From Agromyces rhizosphaerae (GTDB lineage Bacteria; Actinomycetota; Actinomycetes; Actinomycetales; Microbacteriaceae): 64,000 nucleotides of DNA. Both the position numbers and the translations under genes were made by a program. Below are positions 40,727 to 49,788 of the stretch, one piece after another. How positions within the stretch are numbered: the first letter of the stretch is position 1; the number at the start of each line of letters is the position of its first letter. The notes beneath the pieces were generated by a model. It searched no databases. It was not told the origin of the DNA and saw only the letters and a program-made list of their open reading frames with translations. Location of the stretch: positions 3,472,001 to 3,536,000 of the forward strand of contig NZ_BSDP01000001.1 in NCBI RefSeq assembly GCF_027925245.1. Reading direction: 5' to 3'.

Positions 40727-41773
40727 ATGCGCCCGCCCCACGAACCCGCGCCCGGCGCGGTGCGCGTGCATCGGGCCGCGCGGATCGAGGACTGGGTGCA
40801 CGGCATCCGCGAGCGGTCCGCGCGTCGCCGGGGGCACGTGCCGACCATCGTGCCGTACGCCGGCTACGGCTCGGTCGACTGGGTCCGCATCCTCTGCCGC
40901 GTCCTGCTGAGCAAGCCGCCGGGGTCCCGCGGCAGCGCCCGTACCCGGGCACGCCGGGAGCAGGGCATCCGCGGCTGGCGCAGCTTCACGAGCGTGCCCG
41001 TCGGCGACGTGGCGGTGCGCATCAGCATCGGCGGCCAGGAGATCGAGGTCGTCGCCGACCGCGGCGGCGTGGTGGACGCCACGGTGCCGGTCTCGCTCCC
41101 GCCGGGGCGTCACGAGGCGGTGCTCTCGACCGAGGGCGGCGCCGACCAGCGCGCCCCGATCGACGTGATCGCCCCGGGCACGACGCTCGGCATCATCTCC
41201 GACGTCGACGACACCGTCATGGTCACCGCGCTCCCCCGCCCGCTCCTCGCCGCATGGAACACGTTCGTGCTCGACGAGCATGCGCGCATGCCCACGCCCG
41301 GCATGGCGGTGCTCCTCGAGCGACTCTCGCGCGCCCACCCCGACGCGCCGGTCGTCTACCTCAGCACGGGGGCGTGGAACGTCGCACCCACCCTCACCCG
41401 CTTCCTGTCGCGGAACCTCTACCCCGCGGGCACCCTCCTGCTGACCGACTGGGGCCCCACCCACGACCGGCTCTTCCGCAGCGGCCGCATCCACAAGGAG
41501 GACAACCTCCGGCGCCTCGCCGAGGAGTTCCCCGACATGCACTGGATCCTCATCGGCGACGACGGCCAGCACGACGAGGCGATCTACGGCGAGTTCGCGG
41601 CCGAGCATCCCGACCGCGTGGCCGCCATCGTCATCCGCCAGCTGTCCGCGGGCGAGGCGGTGCTCGCCGGCGGCCGGTCGCGCGCCGAGCTCCACGGGGT
41701 CACGGCACCCTGGATCTCCGCGAACGACGGCGCCACGATCGTGAAGCGCATGGAGGAGCTCGGACTGCTCTGA
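40727..41773 (+). CDS. App1-like phosphatase (DUF2183)
   Basis: This 348-residue protein matches the App1 phosphatidate phosphatase/DUF2183 family. An N-terminal beta-rich region (about 85-150) precedes the HAD-like phosphatase signature DxDxT at Asp159, Asp161 and Thr163 in SDVDDTV. VYLSTGAWN and GDDGQHDEAIY are later HAD motifs. Yeast App1 removes phosphate from phosphatidic acid; bacterial substrates are not established. The ATG has no ribosome binding site but sits 6 bases after a GAGACT box. The stop codon lies in an exact 16-bp tandem repeat. Confidence 0.86.
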   Translation: MRPPHEPAPGAVRVHRAARIEDWVHGIRERSARRRGHVPTIVPYAGYGSVDWVRILCRVLLSKPPGSRGSARTRARREQGIRGWRSFTSVPVGDVAVRISIGGQEIEVVADRGGVVDATVPVSLPPGRHEAVLSTEGGADQRAPIDVIAPGTTLGIISDVDDTVMVTALPRPLLAAWNTFVLDEHARMPTPGMAVLLERLSRAHPDAPVVYLSTGAWNVAPTLTRFLSRNLYPAGTLLLTDWGPTHDRLFRSGRIHKEDNLRRLAEEFPDMHWILIGDDGQHDEAIYGEFAAEHPDRVAAIVIRQLSAGEAVLAGGRSRAELHGVTAPWISANDGATIVKRMEELGLL

Positions 41774-41802
41774 GCCCGGCCTGCTCTGAGCCCGGCCTGC
41801 TC
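41771..41802. repeat. Exact 16-bp tandem duplication at the App1-like gene end
   Basis: TGAGCCCGGCCTGCTC is present twice without a gap (41771-41786 and 41787-41802). Each copy begins with TGA, so the gene stop is duplicated. The preceding CTGCTC looks like the remnant of a third unit. Confidence 0.8.
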
Positions 41803-41867
41803 CGGGGTCGTGCGCCGCCGACGGGGCGGGGCGGGGCGGATGCCGCGGGCCGCGCGCCGCGCACCGG

Positions 41868-42905
41868 TCAGCGCTCGCGCCGCAGGCGCTCCAGGCCTCG
41901 GTTCACCGACGCCGCCCAGAGCGGTCCGCGGTAGATGAAGGCCGTGTAGCCCTGCACGAGGTCGGCACCGGCGTCCAGCCGCTCCTGCACGTCCTCGGCG
42001 GTCTCGACGCCGCCGACGGAGATCACGCACAGCTCCGGCGGCACCACCCGGCGGATCTGGCGGAGCACCTCGAGCGAACGCGCCGCAAGCGGTGCGCCCG
42101 ACAGGCCGCCCGCACCGGCCGCCTCGACGACGGAACGGCTGGTGCGCAGCCCCTCGCGGGAGATGGTCGTGTTCGTCGCGATGATGCCGGCGAGACCGGC
42201 GTCGACCGCGAGCCGGGCGATGCGCTCGACCTGCTCGTCGGTGAGGTCGGGCGCGATCTTCACGAGCAGCGGCGTGTCGCCCGCCTCGTCGCGGACCGCG
42301 GCGAGGAGCGGCTCGAGCGCCTCGAGCTCCTGCAGGCCGCGCAGCCCCGGCGTGTTCGGCGAGCTGACGTTGACGACCAGGTAGTCGGCCAGCGGCGCGA
42401 GCACCCGCGCGCTCCGGCGGTAGTCGCCGATCGCGTCCTCGACCGCCGTCACGCGGCTCTTGCCGATGTTGACCCCGAGCACGGGGCCGCGGCCGGGCCG
42501 GCGACGCATGCGGGCGATGCGCAGCGCGGCGGCATCCGCCCCGCCGTTGTTGAACCCCATGCGATTGATCACGGCACGGTCGGGGATCAGCCGGAACAGC
42601 CGCGGCTTCGGGTTGCCGGGCTGCGCTATGGCCGTGAGCGTGCCGACCTCGACGTGGCCGAATCCGAGCTGGCCCAGGCCGGTGACCGCGAGGCCTTCCT
42701 TGTCGAAGCCCGCGGCGACGCCGAACGGCGACGGGAACGTGAGGCCGAGCGCCTGCACGCGCAGCTCGGGGCCGGGCCCCGTCAGGCGCGCGACCATGCG
42801 GCCGATGCCGAGCCACGGCAGCCGACGGATGACCGCGAACGCGAGGTGGTGCGCCCGCTCGGGGTCGATGCGGCGGAGGACCAGGGAGAAGAGGATGCGA
42901 TACAT
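41868..42905 (-). CDS. pyrD: Dihydroorotate dehydrogenase (quinone), class 2
   Basis: PyrD (345 residues) oxidises dihydroorotate to orotate for pyrimidine synthesis and passes electrons to quinone at the membrane. The N-terminal extension with FSLVLRRIDPERAHHLAF is the membrane-association helix pair of class 2. FGVAAGFDKEG, VEVGTLT and INRMGFNNGG are FMN and substrate loops, and NVSSPNTPGL contains the catalytic serine region. A TAGCCT box ends 9 bases before the ATG. The class 2 enzyme depends on a respiratory chain, here including cytochrome bd. Confidence 0.95.
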   Translation of the reverse strand: MYRILFSLVLRRIDPERAHHLAFAVIRRLPWLGIGRMVARLTGPGPELRVQALGLTFPSPFGVAAGFDKEGLAVTGLGQLGFGHVEVGTLTAIAQPGNPKPRLFRLIPDRAVINRMGFNNGGADAAALRIARMRRRPGRGPVLGVNIGKSRVTAVEDAIGDYRRSARVLAPLADYLVVNVSSPNTPGLRGLQELEALEPLLAAVRDEAGDTPLLVKIAPDLTDEQVERIARLAVDAGLAGIIATNTTISREGLRTSRSVVEAAGAGGLSGAPLAARSLEVLRQIRRVVPPELCVISVGGVETAEDVQERLDAGADLVQGYTAFIYRGPLWAASVNRGLERLRRER

Positions 42906-42914
42906 GCCTCGGAA

Positions 42915-42920
42915 AGGCTA
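42915..42920 (-). promoter_or_regulatory. -10 element of pyrD
   Basis: TAGCCT on the minus strand within CCGGTAGCCTTT lies 9 bases before the ATG, giving a leader of only about two or three bases. Confidence 0.5.
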
Positions 42921-42934
42921 CCGGAGCGCGGGCG

Positions 42935-43408
42935 TCACTCCGCGGAGCGGGCCGGGAGGCGACCGTGCTCGGCGCGCAGCTGCTCGATGGCCTCCTCGAA
43001 GTCCTCGAGCGACTCGAACGCCTGGTAGACACTCGCGAAGCGCAGGTACGCCACCTCGTCGAGGTCGCGCAGCGGCGCGAGGATCGCCAGCCCGATGTCG
43101 TTCGCCTCGATCTGGGACGCGCCGGTCGAGCGGATGGTCTCCTCGACCTTCTGCGCGAGCACGGCAAGGTCGGACTCGGTCACCGGCCGGCCCTGGCACG
43201 CCTTCTTCACGCCCGTGACGACCTTGTCGCGACTGAACGGCTCGACCACGCCCGAGCGCTTGATGACCACGAGGCTCGCGGTCTCGGTGGTGCTGAAGCG
43301 GCGGCCGCAGTTCGGGCACTGGCGGCGGCGGCGGATGGAGAGCCCGTCGTCGGTGGTGCGGGAGTCGATCACGCGCGAATCGGGGTGACGGCAGAACGGG
43401 CAGAACAT
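42935..43408 (-). CDS. nrdR: Transcriptional repressor NrdR
   Basis: NrdR (157 residues) represses ribonucleotide reductase genes when dATP is high. The N-terminal zinc ribbon binds through Cys3, Cys6, Cys31 and Cys34 (CPFC and CPNC) and recognises NrdR boxes. The ATP-cone domain covers about 47-137, starting [16 protein letters not shown]. No nrd genes are in the window. A TAGACT box lies 9 bases before the ATG and the GGAGCAACC in between doubles as a ribosome site. Confidence 0.96.
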   Translation of the reverse strand: MFCPFCRHPDSRVIDSRTTDDGLSIRRRRQCPNCGRRFSTTETASLVVIKRSGVVEPFSRDKVVTGVKKACQGRPVTESDLAVLAQKVEETIRSTGASQIEANDIGLAILAPLRDLDEVAYLRFASVYQAFESLEDFEEAIEQLRAEHGRLPARSAE

Positions 43409-43417
43409 GGTTGCTCC

Positions 43418-43423
43418 AGTCTA
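43418..43423 (-). promoter_or_regulatory. -10 element of nrdR
   Basis: TAGACT on the minus strand ends 9 bases before the ATG. The 9-base gap contains GGAG, so part of a ribosome site would be lost if the mRNA starts 6-8 bases after the box. Confidence 0.45.
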
Positions 43424-43431
43424 CGGGCGCG

Positions 43432-44739
43432 TCAGCCGCCGAAGCGGGCGCGGACGGCCTCCGCGTGCGCGGGGAGCTGCTCGGCGAGGGCGAGCGCGTC
43501 GATGCCGCTCGCGACGCCCGCGAGGCCCTGCTCGTCGTAGCGGACGACCTGCTGGGGGCGCAGGAAGGTCGCTGCCGACAGTCCCGAGCTGAAGCGCGCG
43601 TGGCCGCCCGTGGGCAGCACGTGGTTCGAGCCCGCCGAGTAGTCCCCCAGGCTCACCGGGGAGAACGGCCCGATGAAGATGGCGCCCGCGTTCTCGATCA
43701 GGGCGAGCACCGCGTCGGGGTCGTCGACCTGGATCTCGAGGTGCTCGGGACCGAACGCGTTCGCGAACGCGGCCGCCTGCGCGAGGTCGTCGACGAGCAC
43801 GGTCGCGGACTGCTCGCCCGTCAGCGATGCACGCACGCGCTCGGCGTGCCGGGTCGCCGCCTGGCGTGCCGTCAGCCGTTCGGACACGCGCGCCGCGAGG
43901 GCCTCGTCGTCGGTCACCAGCACGGCCGCGGCGAGCTCGTCATGCTCGGCCTGGCTCACGAGGTCGGCGGCGACGAGGTCGGGGTCGGCCGCGCCGTCGG
44001 CGATCACGAGGATGTCGGTGGGCCCCGCCTCCGCGTCGATGCCGACGACGCCGCGCACGACGCGCTTGCCCGCGGCGACGAACCGGTTGCCCGGGCCGGT
44101 GACCACCTGCACGGGGTCCATTCCCTCGTCGGGCAGCCCGTACGCGAACGCGCCGATCGCGCCGGCACCGCCCATGGCGTAGACCTCGTCGACGCCGAGC
44201 AGCGCCGCGATGCCGAGGATGGTCGGGTGCACGCGCCCGCCGTGGTCGGGCTGCGGCGGCGACGCGATCGCGATCGAGCCGACGCCCGCGACCTGGGCCG
44301 GCACCACGTTCATGATGACGCTGGACGGGTAGACGGCCTTGCCGCCGGGCACGTACAGCCCGACCCGGCCGACCGGCTGCCAGCGCTGCTCGACGACGGC
44401 GCCCTCCCCGAGCACGGTGCGACCGGGCGGAGGCACCTGCGCGGCGCACGCCTCGCGCACGCGCCGGATCGACTCGCGCGCGGCGTCGGCCACGGCGGGG
44501 TCGAGCCCCGCGGCGGCCTCGTCGAGGTGCGCCCGCGGCACGCGAAGCGACTCCGGCCGCACGCCGTCGAAGCGCTCGGACTGGTCGAGCAGGGCCTCGG
44601 CTCCGCGGGCGCGCACGTCGGCGATCAGCTCGGCCGCGACCGGCTCCGCAGCTGCCACATCGCTGCGCGAACGCGGCACGAGGGCGAGCAGTTCGGCGGC
44701 GGTAGGCTGGGCTCCGCGGAGGTCGATCGTGTGCATCAT
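43432..44739 (-). CDS. hisD: Histidinol dehydrogenase
   Basis: HisD (435 residues) performs the last two oxidations of histidine synthesis, L-histidinol to histidine, with NAD+ and a zinc ion. Landmarks are GGKAVYPSSVIMNVVPAQVAG, the zinc and substrate residues in DLVSQAEHDELAAAVLVT, and PEHLEIQV near the C-terminus. Two ATGs in tandem begin the frame (MMHTIDLRG). A TAGGCT box lies 9 bases before the first. The other his genes are not in the window. The order hisD, nrdR, pyrD on one strand is usual in this group. Confidence 0.96.
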   Translation of the reverse strand: MMHTIDLRGAQPTAAELLALVPRSRSDVAAAEPVAAELIADVRARGAEALLDQSERFDGVRPESLRVPRAHLDEAAAGLDPAVADAARESIRRVREACAAQVPPPGRTVLGEGAVVEQRWQPVGRVGLYVPGGKAVYPSSVIMNVVPAQVAGVGSIAIASPPQPDHGGRVHPTILGIAALLGVDEVYAMGGAGAIGAFAYGLPDEGMDPVQVVTGPGNRFVAAGKRVVRGVVGIDAEAGPTDILVIADGAADPDLVAADLVSQAEHDELAAAVLVTDDEALAARVSERLTARQAATRHAERVRASLTGEQSATVLVDDLAQAAAFANAFGPEHLEIQVDDPDAVLALIENAGAIFIGPFSPVSLGDYSAGSNHVLPTGGHARFSSGLSAATFLRPQQVVRYDEQGLAGVASGIDALALAEQLPAHAEAVRARFGG

Positions 44740-44748
44740 GGCCCGCCA

Positions 44749-44754
44749 AGCCTA
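44749..44754 (-). promoter_or_regulatory. -10 element of hisD
   Basis: TAGGCT on the minus strand in GCGGTAGGCTTGG lies 9 bases before the first ATG. The shared 10-base core GGTAGGCTTG also precedes leuS. Confidence 0.5.
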
Positions 44755-44782
44755 CCGCCAGCCCAGAACGATCGGACGTTCC

Positions 44783-45277
44783 GTGACCGCCTCCCCCGTC
44801 GACCTCGACGCCTTCCGCCGCGCCTTCCGCAGGCATGCAGCAGGGGTCGCGATCGTGACGGTCCTTGAGCCCGACGGCGCACCCGCCGCGTTCACGGCCA
44901 CCTCCGTCGCGTCGCTCGCCGCGGTGCCGCCGATGGCGACGTTCAACATGGCGCGATCGGCGTCGGCCTGGCCCGCCGTGGCATCCGCGACCCACCTCGT
45001 GCTGCACATGCTCGGCGCGCGCAACCGCGCCCTCGCCGAGCGCATGGCCGGACCGCGCGGGTCCCGGTTCGACGGCGTCGGGTGGCGCCCCGGCCCCGGT
45101 GGCGCGCCCGTGCTCGACGGGGTCACCGCGTGGATGGGCGGGCGGATCCTGGAGCGGTTCGAGGTGCACGAGAGCGCGATCGTCGCGCTGCGCGTCGACG
45201 AGGGCGCGCTCGGCGAGGCGGATGCCCCGCTGCTCTACCACGAGCGCAGCTACCGCACGCCGGGCGACGTGGTCTGA
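44783..45277 (+). CDS. Flavin reductase-like FMN-binding protein
   Basis: This 164-residue protein has the split-barrel flavin reductase fold: AFRRHAAGVAIVTVLEPDG near the start, then FTATSVASLAAVPPMATFN, the FMN and dimer contacts of the family. Such enzymes use NAD(P)H to supply reduced flavin to monooxygenases; the partner is not evident. The GTG before TASPVDLDAF is chosen because the family begins at the DAFRRAFR helix. It converges with dnaE across a stem-loop. A longer form starting upstream is possible but would run into hisD promoter DNA. Confidence 0.84.
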   Translation: MTASPVDLDAFRRAFRRHAAGVAIVTVLEPDGAPAAFTATSVASLAAVPPMATFNMARSASAWPAVASATHLVLHMLGARNRALAERMAGPRGSRFDGVGWRPGPGGAPVLDGVTAWMGGRILERFEVHESAIVALRVDEGALGEADAPLLYHERSYRTPGDVV

Positions 45278-45282
45278 CGGCG

Positions 45283-45299
45283 GGCGGCCACGGGCCGCC
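45283..45299. terminator. Stem-loop between the flavin reductase gene and dnaE
   Basis: GGCGGCC (45283-45289) pairs with GGCCGCC (45293-45299) around an ACG loop, in the 30-base gap between two converging genes. It has no T run. Confidence 0.5.
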
Positions 45300-45307
45300 G
45301 GGCGCGC

Positions 45308-48300
45308 TCAGACCAGGCAGTTCGGACCGAGCAGGCTCTTCAGCTCGCCGTACAGGTCGGGCGTGACGCGCACCGGGAACGGCAGCTCGAACACGCGTGC
45401 CGTGCCGCCCTTCACGAGCTTCAGGTGCACCTCGGTCGCGCCGGAGTGACGGCCGAGCACCTCCCCGAGCGCCGTGACGGTGTCGGTCGTCGCGCGCTGG
45501 TCGGGCAGGGTGATCACCACGGGCCCCGACTCGTCGTCCTGCCCGAGCTCGGGCAGCACGATGCTGTACGCGTGCAGGTTCATGCCGTCGTCGCGCATGC
45601 TCACCCGGCCGCGCACGACCGCGATGCGGTCGGCCTGCAGGTCGGGCGAGAACTCCTGGTACGCCTTGCCCATGAACATGACCGTGAGCTCGCCCGAGAA
45701 GTCCTCGACCTGGATCATGCCGTACTGGTTGCCGCTCGAGCGGGCGACGCGGTGCTGCACGCTCGTCACGAGCCCCGCGATCGTCGCGGTGTCGCCGTCC
45801 TGCGTGGCATCCGATGAGACCAGGTCGGTGATCGTCGTGGAGGCGTGCTTGGCGAGCGGCACCTCGAGACCCGCGAGCGGGTGGTCGGAGACGTAGAGCC
45901 CGAGCATCTCGCGCTCGAACGCGAGCTTGTCGCGCTTGGTCCACTCCGGCCGTTCCGGCACCTGCGCCACGGGCGCGCGCTCGTCCTCCTCGAACAGGCT
46001 GTCGAAGTCGAACCCGACATCGCCGTTCGCCTCGGCGCGCTTGTCCTTCACCGCCGACTCGACCGCGGACTCGTGGATCTCCACCAGCGCGCGCCGAGTG
46101 TGTCCGAGCGAGTCGAACGCGCCCGCCTTCGCGAGCGACTCGACCGTGCGCTTGTTCGCGACCGGGATCGGCACCTTCTTCAGGAAGTCGTGGAACGACT
46201 CGAACCGGCCCTGCTCCTCCCGCGCGCCCCGGATCGCCTCGACGACGTTGAAGCCCACGTTGCGCACCGCGCCGAGCCCGAAGCGGATGTCCTCGCCGAC
46301 CGCCGCGAAGAAGCCGATCGACTCGTTCACGTCGGGCGGCAGCACCTTGATGCCCATGCGGCGGCACTCGTTGAGGTACATCGCGAGCTTGTCGCGCGCG
46401 TCGCCGACGCTGGTCAGCAGCGCGGCCATGTACTCGGCCGGGTAGTGCGCCTTGAGGTACGCGGTCCAGTAGCTCAGCACGCCGTACGCGGCGGAGTGCG
46501 CCTTGTTGAAGGCGTAGTCGGAGAACGGCAGCAGGATGTCCCACAGCGTCTTCACCGCGGCATCCGAGTAGCCGTTGTCGTGCATGCCCTGCTGGAAGCC
46601 CGCGTACTGCTTGTCGAGCTCGGACTTCTTCTTCTTGCCCATCGCTCGCCGCAGGATGTCGGCCTGGCCGAGGCTGAAGCCGGCCACCTTCTGCGCGATG
46701 GCCATCACCTGCTCCTGGTAGATGATGAGGCCGTAGCTGGTGTCGAGGATGTCCTTCAGCGGCTCCGCGAGCTCCGGGTGGATCGGCGTGATCTCCTGCT
46801 GCCCGTTCTTGCGCAGCGCGTAGTTGGTGTGCGAGTTCGCGCCCATCGGGCCCGGACGGTAGAGGGCGATGACCGCCGAGATGTCCTCGAAGTTGTCGGG
46901 CTTCATGAGTCGCAGCAGCGAGCGCATCGGCCCGCCGTCGAGCTGGAAGACGCCGAGCGTGTCGCCGCGGCCGAGGAGCTCGTAGGCCGCGCGGTCGTCG
47001 AGCGCCAGGTCCTCCAGCACCGGGCGGAACCCGCGGTTGGCCTCGATGTTGTCGAGCGCGTCGTCGATGATCGTGAGGTTGCGCAGCCCCAGGAAGTCCA
47101 TCTTGATGAGGCCGAGCGACTCGCACGCGGGGTAGTCGAACTGCGTGACGATCTGGCCGTCCTGCTCGCGCTTCATGATCGGGATGATGTCGATCAGCGG
47201 CTCGCTCGACATGATCACGCCCGCGGCGTGCACGCCCCACTGGCGCTTCAGGTTCTCGAGCCCGACCGCGGTGTCGAAGACGGTCTTCGCCTCCGGGTCG
47301 GTCTCGATGAGGGCGCGGATGTCGCCCGCCTCCTTGTACCGCGGGTGGTCGCGGTCGAAGATCCCCGAGAGCGGGATGTCCTTGCCCATCACGGCCGGCG
47401 GCATCGCCTTGGTGAGCTTCTCCCCCATGCCGAACGGGAAGCCGAGCACGCGCGAGGAGTCCTTCAGCGCCTGCTTCGCCTTGATCGTGCCGTAGGTGAC
47501 GATCTGCGCGACGCGCTCGTCGCCGTACTTGTCGGTGACGTACTTGATGACCTCGCCGCGACGACGCTCGTCGAAGTCCACGTCGAAGTCGGGCATCGAG
47601 ACGCGGTCGGGGTTCAGGAACCGCTCGAAGATGAGCCCGTGCTGCAGCGGGTCGAGGTCGGTGATCTTCATCGCGTACGCGGCCATCGAGCCGGCACCCG
47701 ACCCGCGGCCCGGGCCGACGCGGATGCCGTGGTCCTTCGACCAGTTGATGAAGTCGGCGACGACGAGGAAGTAGCCGGGGAAGCCCATCTGCACGATGAC
47801 GCCGACCTCGTAGTCGGCCTGCTTCCGCACGGCATCGGGGATGCCGCCCGGGTAGCGCTCGTGCAGGCCCTTCTCGACCTCCTTGACGAACCAGCTCTCC
47901 TCGTTCTCCCCCGCGGGCACCGGGAAGCGCGGCATGTAGTTCGCGCTCGTGTTGAACTCCACCTCGCAGCGCTCGGCGATCAGCAGCGTGTTGTCGCACG
48001 CCTCGGGGTACTCACTCCAGGTGCGCCGCATCTCGGCGGCGGTGCGCAGGTAGAAGTCGTCCGCGTCGAACTTGAACCGGTTGGGGTCGTCGAGCGTCGA
48101 CCCGGACTGCACGCACAGCAGCGCCGCGTGGCTCTTCGCGTCGTGCGCGTGCGTGTAGTGCAGGTCGTTCGTGGCGACGAGCGGCAGGTCGAGCTCCCTC
48201 GCGAGCCGGATCAGGTCGCCCTGGATGCGGCGCTCGATGCCGAGGCCGTGGTCCATGACCTCGCAGAAGAAGTTCTCCTTGCCGAAGATGTCGCGGAAGT

Positions 48301-48823
48301 CGGCGGCGGCCCGCACCGCCTCGTCGTACTGGCCGAGGCGCAGGCGCGTCTGCACCTCGCCCGACGGGCATCCCGTGGTCGCGATGAGCCCCGACCCGTA
48401 GGTCTCGAGCAGCTCACGGTCCATGCGCGGCTTGAAGTAGTAGCCCTCGATCGACGCCAGCGAGTTGAGGCGGAAGAGGTTGTGCATGCCCGCGGTGTTC
48501 TCGGCGAGCAGGGTCATGTGCGTGTACGCGCCGGCGCCCGAGACGTCGTCGCCGCCGCCGTTCCCCCAGCGCACGCGGGTCTTGTCGCCGCGTGCCGTGC
48601 CCGGCGTGAGGTACGCCTCGGTGCCGATGATCGGCTTGATGCCGACATCCGTCGCCTGCTTCCAGAAGTCGTAGGCGCCGAACACGTTGCCGTGGTCGGT
48701 CATCGCGATGGCCGGCTGGCCCTGCTCCTTCGCCGCGGCCACGAGCTCGCCCACCCGGGCCGCCCCGTCGAGCATCGAGTACTCGGTGTGGACGTGGAGG
48801 TGGACGAAGCCATCGTCGGTCAC
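45308..48823 (-). CDS. dnaE: DNA polymerase III subunit alpha
   Basis: DnaE (1171 residues) is the replicative polymerase catalytic subunit. The N-terminal PHP domain begins HLHVHTEYSMLDGA and carries TDHGN. The catalytic aspartates are in PDFDVDFD near residues 408-415. FNKAHSAAYG, a tandem helix-hairpin-helix and a C-terminal OB fold (TIAGLVTSV) follow in the usual order. The GTG before TDDGFVHLH is supported by GGGAGC 3 bases upstream; the longer frame is rejected. The length fits the DnaE1 replicase rather than the mutagenic DnaE2. Confidence 0.96.
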   Translation of the reverse strand: MTDDGFVHLHVHTEYSMLDGAARVGELVAAAKEQGQPAIAMTDHGNVFGAYDFWKQATDVGIKPIIGTEAYLTPGTARGDKTRVRWGNGGGDDVSGAGAYTHMTLLAENTAGMHNLFRLNSLASIEGYYFKPRMDRELLETYGSGLIATTGCPSGEVQTRLRLGQYDEAVRAAADFRDIFGKENFFCEVMDHGLGIERRIQGDLIRLARELDLPLVATNDLHYTHAHDAKSHAALLCVQSGSTLDDPNRFKFDADDFYLRTAAEMRRTWSEYPEACDNTLLIAERCEVEFNTSANYMPRFPVPAGENEESWFVKEVEKGLHERYPGGIPDAVRKQADYEVGVIVQMGFPGYFLVVADFINWSKDHGIRVGPGRGSGAGSMAAYAMKITDLDPLQHGLIFERFLNPDRVSMPDFDVDFDERRRGEVIKYVTDKYGDERVAQIVTYGTIKAKQALKDSSRVLGFPFGMGEKLTKAMPPAVMGKDIPLSGIFDRDHPRYKEAGDIRALIETDPEAKTVFDTAVGLENLKRQWGVHAAGVIMSSEPLIDIIPIMKREQDGQIVTQFDYPACESLGLIKMDFLGLRNLTIIDDALDNIEANRGFRPVLEDLALDDRAAYELLGRGDTLGVFQLDGGPMRSLLRLMKPDNFEDISAVIALYRPGPMGANSHTNYALRKNGQQEITPIHPELAEPLKDILDTSYGLIIYQEQVMAIAQKVAGFSLGQADILRRAMGKKKKSELDKQYAGFQQGMHDNGYSDAAVKTLWDILLPFSDYAFNKAHSAAYGVLSYWTAYLKAHYPAEYMAALLTSVGDARDKLAMYLNECRRMGIKVLPPDVNESIGFFAAVGEDIRFGLGAVRNVGFNVVEAIRGAREEQGRFESFHDFLKKVPIPVANKRTVESLAKAGAFDSLGHTRRALVEIHESAVESAVKDKRAEANGDVGFDFDSLFEEDERAPVAQVPERPEWTKRDKLAFEREMLGLYVSDHPLAGLEVPLAKHASTTITDLVSSDATQDGDTATIAGLVTSVQHRVARSSGNQYGMIQVEDFSGELTVMFMGKAYQEFSPDLQADRIAVVRGRVSMRDDGMNLHAYSIVLPELGQDDESGPVVITLPDQRATTDTVTALGEVLGRHSGATEVHLKLVKGGTARVFELPFPVRVTPDLYGELKSLLGPNCLV

Positions 48824-48863
48824 GGCGCTCCCGGTGGGGTCTGAGGTGCGAGTGGGTGTTCGA

Positions 48864-48869
48864 AGACTA
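48864..48869 (-). promoter_or_regulatory. Possible -10 element of dnaE inside the upstream stop codon
   Basis: TAGTCT on the minus strand begins with the TAG stop codon of the RluA-type gene and would give dnaE a leader of about 35 bases. Confidence 0.35.
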
Positions 48870-49787
48870 ATCGTGCCGCACGACATCGAGCGCGTGCGCG
48901 AGGTCGGCCGGGTAGTCGGATCGGAACGTGACCCACTCGCCGTTCGCCGGGTGCGCGAACGACAGTTCGACCGCGTGCAGCCACTGCCTCGTGAGGCCGA
49001 GGCGGGCGCTCAGGGTGGGGTCGGCCCCGTACATGGCGTCGCCGGTGCACGGATGCCGCTGGGCGGCCATGTGCACGCGGATCTGGTGCGTGCGACCCGT
49101 CTCCAGGTGCACCTCGACGAGCGACGCGTACGGGAACGCCTCGATCGTCTCGTAGTGGGTCACGGCGTGCTTGCCCGCCGCGGTGACCGCGAACTTCCAG
49201 TCGGACCTCGGGTGCCGGCCGATCGGCGCATCGATCGTGCCGCGGAGCGGATCGGGCAGGCCCTGCACGAGCGCGTGGTACACCTTGTCGACCTCGCGGT
49301 CGTGGAACGCGCGCTTCAGCGCGGTGTACGCGGACTCGGACTTCGCGACCACCATCAGGCCCGAGGTGCCCGCGTCGAGCCGGTGCACCACGCCCTGACG
49401 CTCGGGGGCGCCGGAGGTGGAGATGCGGAAGCCCGCCGCGGCGAGGGCGCCGACCACGGTCGGGCCCTCCCAGCCGAGCGAGGGGTGCGCCGCGACCCCC
49501 GCCGGTTTGTCGATCACCACGATGTCGTCGTCGTCGTGCACGATGCCGAGGTCGGGCACGACGATCGGCTCGACCGTCGGCGCCCGCGGCGGCTCCCACG
49601 ACACCTCGAGCATCGCCCCGCCGCGCAGGCGGTCGGACTTGCCGGCCTCGACGCCGTCGAGGCGCACGCCGCCGCCCCCGGCGATCTCGGCCGCGAGCGT
49701 GCGCGAGAACCCGAGCAGCTTCGCCAGGCCCGCATCGACGCGCACGCCGTCGAGCCCGTCGGGCACCGGCAGCATCCGATGCTCCAT
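48867..49787 (-). CDS. RluA family rRNA pseudouridine synthase
   Basis: This 306-residue protein has an N-terminal S4 RNA-binding domain (about 15-75) and an RluA catalytic domain. The catalytic aspartate is in [12 protein letters not shown] (about residue 137), with GRTHQIRVH further on. It isomerises uridines of 23S rRNA and is close to the RluD type, but the exact sites cannot be read from the sequence. It follows lspA after one base; the lspA-rluD-dnaE order is typical of the group. Confidence 0.92.
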   Translation of the reverse strand: MEHRMLPVPDGLDGVRVDAGLAKLLGFSRTLAAEIAGGGGVRLDGVEAGKSDRLRGGAMLEVSWEPPRAPTVEPIVVPDLGIVHDDDDIVVIDKPAGVAAHPSLGWEGPTVVGALAAAGFRISTSGAPERQGVVHRLDAGTSGLMVVAKSESAYTALKRAFHDREVDKVYHALVQGLPDPLRGTIDAPIGRHPRSDWKFAVTAAGKHAVTHYETIEAFPYASLVEVHLETGRTHQIRVHMAAQRHPCTGDAMYGADPTLSARLGLTRQWLHAVELSFAHPANGEWVTFRSDYPADLAHALDVVRHD

Positions 49788-49788
49788 G

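Noticed and set aside
44339..44782. Upstream extension of the flavin reductase frame
   Set aside because: It runs through the hisD coding region antisense and gives Arg/Ala/Ser-rich protein; the family domain starts just after the GTG at 44783.
45845..48844. 999-codon plus-strand open frame opposite dnaE
   Set aside because: It lacks any recognisable domain and is an artefact of third-position G/C bias; dnaE on the other strand is intact.
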